A stretch of 64,000 nucleotides of DNA from Kroppenstedtia sanguinis (GTDB taxonomy: Bacteria > Bacillota > Bacilli > Thermoactinomycetales > DSM-45169), in NCBI RefSeq assembly GCF_050433445.1, contig NZ_JBNPXF010000016.1, positions 1-64,000 of the forward strand. The letters are read 5' to 3'. Every line of letters starts with the position of its first letter. Position 1 is the stretch's first letter. The position numbers and the translations under genes were made by a program. The notes below the pieces were generated by a model, which did not search any database, had not been told where the DNA came from, and saw nothing but the letters and a program-made list of their open reading frames with translations. This document shows positions 1 through 7,982 of the stretch, in pieces.

Positions 1-94
1 GCCCATCGAGATTGTAGTGCCTGTGGCGCAAAGGTCGCTTTGGCAGCACACGACTCCCTTCCGCTGCCCATTTTCTGGTTAATCAACAGCCCTG
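1..94 (+). repeat. MITE-A copy 1 (right end only, cut by window edge)
   Basis: This is the right-hand part of the MITE-A element found complete near 30.6 kb. It ends in the inverted terminal repeat (TTAATCAACAGCCCTG) at 79-94. It has no open reading frame of its own. The left part lies outside the window. Confidence 0.85.
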
Positions 95-160
95 ACTGCG
101 TATATATTCCCAATGGATCAGATCTTCGTCTAAGTTCATCTCGTTGACTTGACCGCCATG

Positions 161-275
161 ATATATTGCCCACCATCCCCGTCCCCTCAAGCCATATTAT
201 ACGATGGAGACAATGGGAAGAACGAAAAAGATCGTTTCGTTTCCGTCATCCACTTTAGGTTAATTCAAAGCCCTG
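161..275 (+). repeat. MITE-B copy 1 (partial)
   Basis: The right half of the shorter MITE-B family, containing the CCATCCCCGTCCCCTCAAG core and a decayed right terminal repeat ending at 275. The left half is missing. The stretch 95-429 otherwise holds only this element and the upstream region of the opu gene; I see no gene there. Confidence 0.6.
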
Positions 276-429
276 CTTGTCCATCTCTCATGCAAGTCAG
301 AGTATAAGTTTCCGATTTACCGCCATCTGTTAGATATGCTTTAAATCACCAAATCGATCTATGTTAAACTATCAATGGTTGAGTTTTCACAAGTAGATTG
401 AAAAAAATGACATCGAAAGGAGATTGTTT

Positions 430-558
430 TTGAAGGTAACTACAGCGAAAGATCTCATCAGATGTTCAGACACTTCTCCGGAGTCGGCTGTGAAGTGGGT
501 TTCGGGGAGAAGTATGGATGATCTCGACTCTCGCCGAAAGCGGGGTGAAGGATCATGA
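430..558 (+). pseudogene. Small reading frame, possible remnant of an OpuAA-type ATPase tail
   Basis: A 42-codon frame starts at TTG 430 behind AAAGGAG and ends in an ATGA overlap with the start of the permease gene, as a translationally coupled operon gene would. Its N-terminus (VTTAKDL followed by a spaced DTSPESAV) loosely resembles the CBS-domain tail that follows the ATPase in glycine-betaine transporters. In Lactococcus OpuA and its relatives the ATPase gene sits exactly here. No Walker motif is present, so if the identification is right the ATPase body has been deleted. The match is weak and the frame could be a chance coupled leader ORF. Confidence 0.3.
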
Positions 559-2261
559 GTTTTCCCAAAATTCCCATGGATAAATGGGTCGATCAAATTG
601 TGGACTGGCTCCAAGTGCATTTGGCACCATTGTTTGCCATGATTACTGAGTTGATTGAACCGACGGTGTCTTTCTTCCAATCTGCGTTGATGATCCTGCC
701 GTCGATGATTACAGCCCTGGTATTGACGGTGCTCGTCTTTTGGGCGAGTCGGTTATCCATCGCATTGCTCACTTTTTTCGGTTGTTTATTAATTGACAAC
801 CTGGGGTATTGGGAGGCAAGCGTTGAAACGATCGCTATGGTGTTGACTGCCACATTGCTGTCCATTATCATCGGGTTGCCTCTCGGCATCTGGACTTCCC
901 GTAGCCGGTCTTCCCAACACCTGATCACGCCGGTGTTGGACTTCATGCAGACGATGCCGGCTTTTGTCTATCTGATTCCGGCAGTCTTCTTTTTCTCCCT
1001 GGGGGCGGTTCCCGGTATCATTGCCTCAATTATTTTCTCCATGCCGCCAACGATCCGTCTGACCAATCTTGGGATTCGTCAGGTGTCGGCAGATCTGATC
1101 GAAGCTGCGGATGCGTTTGGGTCTACGTCGCTCCAAAAATTGTTCAAGGTTCAACTCCCGCTGGCCAAGCCCACGATCATGGCGGGGATCAACCAGACGA
1201 TTATGCTTTCACTATCCATGGTGGTGATCGCCTCGATGATCGGGGCGGGTGGATTGGGCACAGTGGTTCTGCAGTCCATCACCCGCTTGGAAGTGGGGAA
1301 AGGGTTTGAAGGCGGCCTTTGTATCGTGATCATCGCGATCGTACTGGACCGTGTCACTCAGAGCTTGGGGCGCGAACGTCAAAAAGCGAAAAGTCACAAG
1401 GGGAAAGGAAATCGGCGGGGGTGGATTTGGCTGGTTCTTTTCCTTATTGCGGCTTTGGCGGTTTTCACACTGTATACACCCCAGGATCCGGAGAAGGATC
1501 GTGTGACGCTGACCTATGTGAACTGGGATTCTGAGGTGGCTAGTACTCATGTGCTGAAGAAAGTGCTGGAGGATCAAGGTTTTCAGGTGAAGATGCAGGA
1601 AGTGGATGTGGGGCCGATGTTTGCGGCAGTAGCCAGTGGGGATGCGGATGGAAGCGTAGCCGCATGGCTTCCCGTTCAACATCGAAACTATATGGACAAG
1701 TACAAAGGAAAACTGGAAGATCTGGGGCCCAACCTGAAGGGAACTCAGCTGGGCTTAGTGGTCCCCCAATATGTAAAAGCGAACTCCATCGATGATCTAA
1801 AAAAGGATGCAGACCAATTTGATCACCAGATCATCGGGATCGAGGCAGGGGCCAACATGAATAAGCAGACGGAAAAGCTGATCAAAGATTACGATCTGGA
1901 TATGGAGTTGGTGGAGAGTTCCAGTGCGGCGATGGCTTCTTCCCTGGCTAAGGCTTATAAAGAAAAGAAACCCATCGTCGTGGTCGGTTGGCAACCTCAT
2001 TGGAAGTTTGCTAAATTCCAACTGAAATTCCTCGATGATCCCAAAAAAGAGTTTGGGCAGTCCGAGGAGATCCATACCATTGTCAGCAAAGATTTGAAAG
2101 AGAAAAACCCCGAAGCTTATCAAATCATGGACCAGTTTTATTGGACCCCGGAGGATATGGGGGAAGTGATGTTGATGATTGATGGCGGAAAAGAACCGGA
2201 GCAAGCAGCTGCGGAATGGGTGGAGAAAAATAAGGACAAAGTAAAAAAATGGACTCAGTAG
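555..2261 (+). CDS. Glycine betaine/proline-type ABC transporter, fused permease and substrate-binding protein (OpuABC-like)
   Basis: A 568-residue two-domain protein. Residues about 40-280 form a ProW/OpuAB-type permease with several membrane segments and the EAADAFG...LPLAKPTIMAGINQ coupling loop. A further membrane helix near 290-310 tethers a C-terminal extracytoplasmic OpuAC-type binding domain (about 320-568), with the family-typical VNWDSEVAST start and several tryptophans likely to cage the quaternary amine. This is the Lactococcus OpuABC architecture, used for uptake of compatible solutes under osmotic stress. The usual partner ATPase is not intact next to it; only a 42-codon frame precedes the gene, so the transporter would need an ATPase encoded elsewhere. 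A terminator follows at 2297. Confidence 0.88.
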   Translation: MSFPKIPMDKWVDQIVDWLQVHLAPLFAMITELIEPTVSFFQSALMILPSMITALVLTVLVFWASRLSIALLTFFGCLLIDNLGYWEASVETIAMVLTATLLSIIIGLPLGIWTSRSRSSQHLITPVLDFMQTMPAFVYLIPAVFFFSLGAVPGIIASIIFSMPPTIRLTNLGIRQVSADLIEAADAFGSTSLQKLFKVQLPLAKPTIMAGINQTIMLSLSMVVIASMIGAGGLGTVVLQSITRLEVGKGFEGGLCIVIIAIVLDRVTQSLGRERQKAKSHKGKGNRRGWIWLVLFLIAALAVFTLYTPQDPEKDRVTLTYVNWDSEVASTHVLKKVLEDQGFQVKMQEVDVGPMFAAVASGDADGSVAAWLPVQHRNYMDKYKGKLEDLGPNLKGTQLGLVVPQYVKANSIDDLKKDADQFDHQIIGIEAGANMNKQTEKLIKDYDLDMELVESSSAAMASSLAKAYKEKKPIVVVGWQPHWKFAKFQLKFLDDPKKEFGQSEEIHTIVSKDLKEKNPEAYQIMDQFYWTPEDMGEVMLMIDGGKEPEQAAAEWVEKNKDKVKKWTQ

Positions 2262-2296
2262 GTTGATATGCAGCTGAGATCAGAGAGTAAAAGGAT

Positions 2297-2317
2297 AAGC
2301 GCCCCGAAGGGGCGCTT
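2297..2317. terminator. Bidirectional terminator between opu gene and yclQ
   Basis: A perfect 9-bp GC-rich stem (AAGCGCCCC / GGGGCGCTT) with a GAA loop, followed by a T-rich tract. It sits between two convergent genes and could serve both. Confidence 0.85.
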
Positions 2318-2320
2318 ATT

Positions 2321-3262
2321 TTATTTCAGAGCCTGATCCACTTGTTTCACCATTTCATTGAGGGAAACTAAGCCACCTCCAGAGAGGTACCAATAGTTGG
2401 GATCCAGGTAGGTGACCTGTTTCTCTTTATATGCCTTGGTTTTTTTGACAAGATCGTTCTCTACCACTTGTTTAGCGGAGGATTGGCCGCCGACTACAGC
2501 ACCTCTGTCAATGACGAAGAGGTAATCCGGGTTATTTTTAGCGATGTATTCAAAGGAAATGCTTTGCCCGTGGGTGGAAGCTTTGATGTTTTTATCTACA
2601 GGCTGGACGCCAAAGACATCATGGATCAGGCCGAAGCGTGATCCTGCTCCGTAGGCACTCACTTTCCCGTCGTTTGCCAGAATGATCAAGGCGTTTTTGT
2701 TGGAGGACTTCGCTTTCTCCTTCAGGTTGTCAATGTCTTTTTCAATCGCTTCCAATTCCTTCTTTGCTTCTGATTCTTTATCGAAGATCTTGCCTAGTTG
2801 GGTTACGTTTTCTCGGAAAGATTCCATGTACCGGTTGGTATCGACTCCCATGTAGATGGTTGGGGCAATCTCCTTGAACTGATCGTACAGATCTGACTGT
2901 CTTCCGGAGATGATGATCAGATCCGGTTGCGTCTCATGGATCTTTTCAAAATCGGGCTCTTTCAGATTGCCTACATTTTCATATTTGTCGTCTTGGAATT
3001 TGGAGAGGTATTTTGGGACATTTTCTTGGGGGAGGCCGGTCACTTCCACTCCCAATTTGTCCAGTGTGTCCAGGGTACCGAAGTCAAAGACCACCACTTT
3101 TTTCGGGTTTTTCTTCACCTTGGTTTCGTCCAGTTCATGTTTGACGGTCAGGGTTTCTTCCTTGTCGGAAGTGGAGGATGCATCATTGTCTTGGCCACAA
3201 CCGGCGATGACTAAGGCAAAAGCAGCAGCGAGAATGAAAAACATCGACATCCTCTTTCTCAT
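2321..3262 (-). CDS. yclQ: Iron-siderophore (petrobactin-type) ABC transporter, substrate-binding lipoprotein
   Basis: A 313-residue class III solute-binding protein. It has a lipoprotein signal peptide (lipobox VIAGC near residue 21) and two lobes joined by a long helix. The blocks VVVFDFGTLDTLDKLGV, PDLIIISGRQSD and the end of the mature domain match B. subtilis YclQ, which binds petrobactin and catecholate precursors at the outer face of the membrane. It is the last gene of a minus-strand yclNOPQ-type operon; a MITE-B element lies between it and yclP, so its link to the upstream promoter is interrupted by about 275 non-coding bases. Length and motifs are intact. Confidence 0.9.
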   Translation of the reverse strand: MRKRMSMFFILAAAFALVIAGCGQDNDASSTSDKEETLTVKHELDETKVKKNPKKVVVFDFGTLDTLDKLGVEVTGLPQENVPKYLSKFQDDKYENVGNLKEPDFEKIHETQPDLIIISGRQSDLYDQFKEIAPTIYMGVDTNRYMESFRENVTQLGKIFDKESEAKKELEAIEKDIDNLKEKAKSSNKNALIILANDGKVSAYGAGSRFGLIHDVFGVQPVDKNIKASTHGQSISFEYIAKNNPDYLFVIDRGAVVGGQSSAKQVVENDLVKKTKAYKEKQVTYLDPNYWYLSGGGLVSLNEMVKQVDQALK

Positions 3263-3290
3263 GTAAGCTCACCTCTTATATAGAATAGGT

Positions 3291-3482
3291 CAGGGCTATT
3301 GATGAACCATAAAGTGGATGATGGGAACGAAACGACCCTTTCCCTCTTCCCCTTGCCCCCATCTTAAAATATGGCTTGAGGGGACGAGATGGGGGGAGGG
3401 CTACGATCTCTTGTAAAGAGCACAAAGGCTCCACCATCCCGACCTTACTTACTCCCTGAAATATGGCTAATCAACAAGCCTG
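3291..3482 (-). repeat. MITE-B copy 2, between yclP and yclQ
   Basis: A 192-bp element bounded by the shared terminal repeats (CAGGGCTATTGATGAACC on the left, GGCTAATCAACAAGCCTG on the right). It is inserted inside the yclNOPQ operon. The flanks no longer show a clear target duplication, which suggests an older insertion. Confidence 0.8.
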
Positions 3483-3537
3483 ATTTCTCCTTGCAAGCGA
3501 ATGGATCATCGATCATCCGGTAGATGGAGTTACTACC

Positions 3538-4296
3538 TTAGGTGTAATACAGACAAATCCGGTGATCTCCGAAATGTTCCACATTGAAATCCATGTTGTA
3601 AATCTCTTTCAGGGTGGAAGAGTGGATCATCTCGTGAGGGGGGCCTTCCCGCACCACTTTTCCGTCTTTGAGTGCGACGATATGATCGGAATAACAGGAA
3701 GCGAAGTTGATGTCATGAATAACGATCACCACGGTTTTTCCCAGCTCATCGACCAGTCTGCGTAGGATCTTCATGATCTGGACGGCATGTTTCATATCCA
3801 GATTGTTCAGGGGTTCGTCCAGTAAAATGTATTCCGTATCCTGAGCAACCACCATGGCGATATATGCCCGTTGTTGTTGACCGCCACTCAGCTGATCCAG
3901 ATATTGATGCTGGATCTCCTCCAAATTCAAGTAGCGGATGGCTTCATCGACATGCTTCCAATCGGTCTCTGTCAAGTGTCCTTGTGAGTAGGGAAAGCGC
4001 CCGAAGGAAACAAGTTCCCGGATGGTCAAACGGAGGGTGGTGAAGTTGGACTGTTTCAGAATCGATATTTTTTTAGCGAGATCCCTGTTTTTACTTTTGG
4101 TGAGGTCTTGGTCATCGATAGTGACCACACCGGCGTCTTTTGCAATCAGTCGGCTGATCATCGATAACAACGTGCTCTTACCGGCACCGTTGGGTCCGAT
4201 GAAGGAGGTGATCTTCCCTTTTTCAATTTGAAGGGACACATCCTTAATCACCTGTTTGCGGCCGTACTTTTTAAAGAGATGGCTCACCTGGATCAT
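3538..4296 (-). CDS. yclP: Iron-siderophore ABC transporter, ATP-binding protein
   Basis: A 252-residue FecE/FepC-type ATPase. It shows Walker A GPNGAGKST (about residues 34-42), the signature LSGGQQQR, Walker B YILLDEPLNNLD and the H-loop VIVIHD. It energises import through the two permeases encoded just upstream; the start overlaps the end of yclO by four bases, which implies translational coupling. Best match by motif and gene order is B. subtilis YclP. Confidence 0.92.
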   Translation of the reverse strand: MIQVSHLFKKYGRKQVIKDVSLQIEKGKITSFIGPNGAGKSTLLSMISRLIAKDAGVVTIDDQDLTKSKNRDLAKKISILKQSNFTTLRLTIRELVSFGRFPYSQGHLTETDWKHVDEAIRYLNLEEIQHQYLDQLSGGQQQRAYIAMVVAQDTEYILLDEPLNNLDMKHAVQIMKILRRLVDELGKTVVIVIHDINFASCYSDHIVALKDGKVVREGPPHEMIHSSTLKEIYNMDFNVEHFGDHRICLYYT

Positions 4297-5237
4297 GTTC
4301 GACTCTCCTTTAACAGCAGATAGATAAAGTAGATCCCACCGACAAAGTTGATGATGACACTTAACGGAGTGGAGAAGCTGAATACTTTCTCCACCATCAG
4401 TTGCCCCCCGACCAGTGTGATGATACTAATCAAAAAGGACCCTACGAGTAAATATCGATGACGATAGGTCTTCATAAGCTCGTATGTGACATTCACTACC
4501 AGCAATCCCAGGAAGGTGATGGGTCCGACCAGTGCTGTCGAGATGGAGACCAGGATGGCGACGATGACTAGAAAATGTTTGACCACATGGTCGTAGTCGA
4601 CCCCGAGATTGACGGCCTGGTCCCGTCCCAGAGACAGGACGTCCAGGTATTTGGCCAACTGCAGAAAATAGAGGATGACCACCAAAATCAAGGCGCCTGC
4701 GATCCAGAGTAATTCGGTGTTGATATTGTTGAAGCTGGCAAACATTTTGTCCTGTACAATCTGAAACTCATTGGGATCGATCAGGATCTGCATAAAGGAA
4801 GACAGGCTTTGGAACAGAGTTCCAAAGATAATCCCGATCAGGAGTAGCAAATAGACATTCCGTCCGCTCTGAAACATCAGTTTGTACAACACACCGGAGA
4901 ACAAGATCATGATTCCGATGGTCATCAGGAAGTGGATATGATTATTCATCATGGTCAGGGTAGTGGAACCCACCAAGAAGACCACGAGCGTCTGGATGAG
5001 TAGATACAGAGAGTCGAGACCCATAATGCTGGGAGTCAGGATCCGGTTGTTGGTGATCGTTTGAAAGATGGTGGTGGAAAGAGCGATGGCACCACCGGTC
5101 AGGATCATGGCGGTGACTTTGGCGATCCGTCGCGGAAGAGCATAATCCCAACTCCCCCTGAGGTCAAAGAACAGATAGATTGCGACAACGATGGCGGAAA
5201 TAACCGTGAGTAGAATGGTTTTGGACTTAGGTGTCAT
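4293..5237 (-). CDS. yclO: Iron-siderophore ABC transporter, permease 2
   Basis: A 314-residue FecCD-family membrane protein with about nine hydrophobic segments. It carries the family coupling region around LSLGRDQAVNLGVDYDHV and the GPITFLGLLVVN motif. It overlaps the upstream permease gene by 11 bases and the downstream ATPase gene by 4, so the three are one operon. Order and sequence correspond to B. subtilis YclO. Confidence 0.9.
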   Translation of the reverse strand: MTPKSKTILLTVISAIVVAIYLFFDLRGSWDYALPRRIAKVTAMILTGGAIALSTTIFQTITNNRILTPSIMGLDSLYLLIQTLVVFLVGSTTLTMMNNHIHFLMTIGIMILFSGVLYKLMFQSGRNVYLLLLIGIIFGTLFQSLSSFMQILIDPNEFQIVQDKMFASFNNINTELLWIAGALILVVILYFLQLAKYLDVLSLGRDQAVNLGVDYDHVVKHFLVIVAILVSISTALVGPITFLGLLVVNVTYELMKTYRHRYLLVGSFLISIITLVGGQLMVEKVFSFSTPLSVIINFVGGIYFIYLLLKESRT

Positions 5238-6180
5238 ATGCCCTTCTCCTCAACAACAGATAAATGAAGATTCCACTTCCAATGATCCCTACAGTCAAAC
5301 TGATCGACACCTCATAGGGATAGATGACGATTCGCCCGAGGATGTCACAGAACAATACGAAAACCGCTCCCAGTACGGCTGTATGCGAAAGGTTCTTCTT
5401 CAGATGATCTCCTTGGTAGATGGAAACGATATTGGGGATGATCAGGCCGAGAAAGGGGATCATACCCACGGTCAAAACGACACAGGCGGTTACCATGGAG
5501 ACGATGATCAGGCCGATCCGGACCACCTGGCGATGATTCAATCCCAGGTTTTTTGCAAACTCTTCCCCCATTCCTGCAATTGTAAATTTATCTGCAAAAA
5601 AGTAGGCAAGAATCAGCAGAGGGATGCTTATGTAGATCAATTCAAACTGTCCCGAGACGATCATGGAGAAATCTCCATGTAGCCATGAGGACATATTTTG
5701 AATCAGATCATACTTATAGGCGATGAAGGTGGCGATCGAACTGATGATATTGCCAAACATCAGACCGACGAGGGGAATAAAAACGGCGTCTTTCATTTTA
5801 ATGCTGTCCAGAATTTTCATAAACAGCAGAGTTCCACCCAACGCAAAGGCGAAGGCGACGAACATTTTGGTCAACGGACTCGCCGATGTAAAGACGAGTA
5901 GAGAGACCAAGACGCCCAGGCGGGCCGCATCCATTGTTCCCGCTGTGGTCGGAGAGACAAATTTATTGCGGCTGAGCTGTTGCATGATCAAACCGCAAAT
6001 ACTGATGCTGGTTCCGGCGATAATGATGCTGATGAGGCGGGGTAACCGGCTGCTCAACAAAATCAGAGATTGATCCCCTTCCAGATGGAGAAGATCGAGG
6101 GGAGTCAATTCCTGGACTCCTACAAAAATGGAGATGACGGACAAGACAAGTAATGCGATCAATAAATATCTCAGTTTCAC
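5227..6180 (-). CDS. yclN: Iron-siderophore ABC transporter, permease 1
   Basis: A FecCD-family permease of 317 residues from the chosen GTG start. The conserved SRLPRLISIIIAG and GLIMQQLSRNKFVSPTTAGT blocks match B. subtilis YclN. An in-frame ATG 66 bases further upstream was rejected for two reasons. The GTG at 6180 has a well-placed GGAGAAGG ribosome site and gives the family N-terminus (VKLRYLL). The longer version would also place the Fur box and part of the leader inside the coding region. First gene of the operon. Confidence 0.9.
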   Translation of the reverse strand: MKLRYLLIALLVLSVISIFVGVQELTPLDLLHLEGDQSLILLSSRLPRLISIIIAGTSISICGLIMQQLSRNKFVSPTTAGTMDAARLGVLVSLLVFTSASPLTKMFVAFAFALGGTLLFMKILDSIKMKDAVFIPLVGLMFGNIISSIATFIAYKYDLIQNMSSWLHGDFSMIVSGQFELIYISIPLLILAYFFADKFTIAGMGEEFAKNLGLNHRQVVRIGLIIVSMVTACVVLTVGMIPFLGLIIPNIVSIYQGDHLKKNLSHTAVLGAVFVLFCDILGRIVIYPYEVSISLTVGIIGSGIFIYLLLRRRAYDT

Positions 6181-6215
6181 AAGAAATCCTTCTCCATATT
6201 CTTTTCTAATAAAAT

Positions 6216-6230
6216 TGATATTCATTCTCA
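6216..6230 (-). promoter_or_regulatory. Fur box in the yclNOPQ leader
   Basis: The 15-bp sequence TGATATTCATTCTCA matches the TGATAATNATTATCA Fur consensus at all but two defined positions. It lies 15 bp downstream of the predicted -10 element and before the yclN start. Iron-dependent repression of the operon is the expected outcome. Confidence 0.75.
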
Positions 6231-6244
6231 GTGGTTCAGATCCC

Positions 6245-6272
6245 ATTTTAGCAGGTTATAAAGTTTCGTCAA
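6245..6272 (-). promoter_or_regulatory. SigA-type promoter of yclNOPQ
   Basis: Read on the minus strand: -35 TTGACG (6272-6267), 16-bp spacer, -10 TAAAAT (6250-6245). It is directly followed by the Fur box. Confidence 0.65.
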
Positions 6273-6640
6273 CAGTCATGGAGATAAAAATGCGGAAAAT
6301 ATAGTGACTAAAGTGAGATGGATAGCATCTATAAGTGTTGTGATGTCATACAATCTGAGTCGATCGGGAAGGGATTTTACATGAGCTTTTCGTTATTCTG
6401 AACTGCCAAAATCACTCCATGGGAACCGCAACTCTCCCTGATCACGTGGGGGAGAAAAGCAATCCGAGGCGAAAGGATGCCTTACTCACAGCGCTTCCAG
6501 AGGTATGTTCAGAAGGCGAGTTTAAAAGTAGGTATTTTTTGGTGTAAATACGTATAAGTGCGAGATTCCAGAAACAAACAGATGTATGGTATGATCGTAA
6601 ACGAAAATCTGGTGGATAAAATCCTTTGAAAGGAGCGTCA
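6273..6640. other. Intergenic region between divergent yclN and the YraQ-type permease
   Basis: About 370 bases without a gene. The part at 6430-6500 has short stems (CTCCC...GGGGAG, GGC...GCC) but I could not match it to a known riboswitch class. A possible -10 element (TATGAT) for the downstream gene lies near 6588. Confidence 0.4.
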
Positions 6641-6648
6641 GGTCATTT

Positions 6649-7711
6649 GTGACAACTGTTAATCATCTAGTGTTGCGGCAGAAGAAATGGATTGGACTTA
6701 TAGTCTTCCTGCTAATCGCCGTCGTGGGGCTGTATCTTGTGAAATGGGCCCCCTATTATGAGAAAGCGATCCGGGCAATGACTGAGCATTCTATCGGACC
6801 TCCCATCATCTCCGGGGAATCCGCTACAGTGCCGGCACCTTCCTGGAACGCCGCGCTTTCTTATAGTCTCGATTACTTTCAGGCGATCTGGCAGGCGATG
6901 ATCGTCGGGATTGTCCTCGGTTCTCTGATTCAAGTACTGATTCCCCGGGATGGACTGGTCCGTTGGCTCGGTGGGGGAACCTTCAAAAGCACCATGGTAG
7001 GCGGTTTGTGCGGGATGCCGAGCATGATGTGCACTTGCTGTGCGGCTCCAGTCGTGATTGGGATGCGGAAGAGTCAAAGCTCTGTCGGGGCTGCCATCGC
7101 TTATTGGACGAGCAATACAGCGCTCAATCCAGCTGTCCTGGTCTTCATGGCTTTTATCCTTCCTTGGAAGTTCGTGGTGCTCCGCGTATTGCTGGGTTGG
7201 ATCCTGGTGTTTGGAGTAAGTCATCAGTTGAACCGATTGGCACCGGAAAGAGCGGTGGAGATGGAGAAAATTATCCCTCCTGTCTCAGGAAGAGACGCTG
7301 TCGCAACCCTCATTTTTTCATCGTTGGTGGAAGCAATTGAAAGGATTGACCTTCACTATCCTTCCTACTTATGTGATTACGGTCTTGATCCTGGGGGGAG
7401 TGCGGGCCTGGTTGTTTCCCACGATCAACCCGGACTGGGGCAATAGTTCCCTGGCGATTATCGGCTTTGCCTTGGCAGGGTTGCTATTTGTCATCCCCAC
7501 AGCGGGAGAGATTCCCATTGCGCAGACGCTTATGGCTGCGGGTTTAGGTGCCGGACCTGCCGCCGCACTCCTATTTACCCTTCCGGTCATCAGTCTGCCG
7601 TCAGCGATCATGGTGAGCCGGGCGTTACCCTGGCGAGTGATCGCTGCCTTGGCAGGAATGATCCTGTTACTCGGAATTCTCAGCGGATATGTGGCTATGA
7701 TCTGGTTTTAG
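6649..7711 (+). pseudogene. YraQ/ArsP-family (DUF318) permease, frameshifted in a T6 run
   Basis: Two frames together encode one complete permease of about 354 residues. The first (from GTG 6649) holds the N-terminal membrane bundle with the metal-efflux-type cysteine motif MPSMMCTCCAAP. The second, continuing to 7711, holds the C-terminal bundle (ILPTYVITVLILGG...). They are joined if one T is removed from the run of six Ts at 7313-7318: this restores a smooth linker (HRWWKQLKGLTF). PF03773 permeases export arsenicals or other thiophilic compounds; the substrate here is unknown. It may be a true mutation, a sequencing error or slippage-tolerant expression. The first frame alone ends at 7446. 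Confidence 0.8.
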
Positions 7712-7915
7712 GAGGAGTGCGGAGGTGAGCCGGAGATGAGAAGCTGGCCCACCCTTGCGGGGAAAGGAAACCACCCCACAATCCTAGGAGCATTGTGAAA
7801 TAAACATGGAGCGTCTTTGGCTCGTTATCTTTTATCCCTATACCCGACCGTCTGCAAACGCAGGGTATCATAACACTTTTAGTCGGGATGGTTTTTGTTC
7901 GGGCCCACAAGAAAA

Positions 7916-7952
7916 GCGCCGATCCAACCTGTTATACAGGTTGGATCGGCGC
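7916..7952 (-). terminator. Terminator of the mmpL transcript
   Basis: A perfect 17-bp stem (GCGCCGATCCAACCTGT and its complement) around a TAT loop, followed on the minus strand by TTTTCTT. It lies 30 bases beyond the mmpL stop codon. Confidence 0.9.
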
Positions 7953-7982
7953 TCATTGCTGCTGAGGAAAGTGAGGGTTTCC

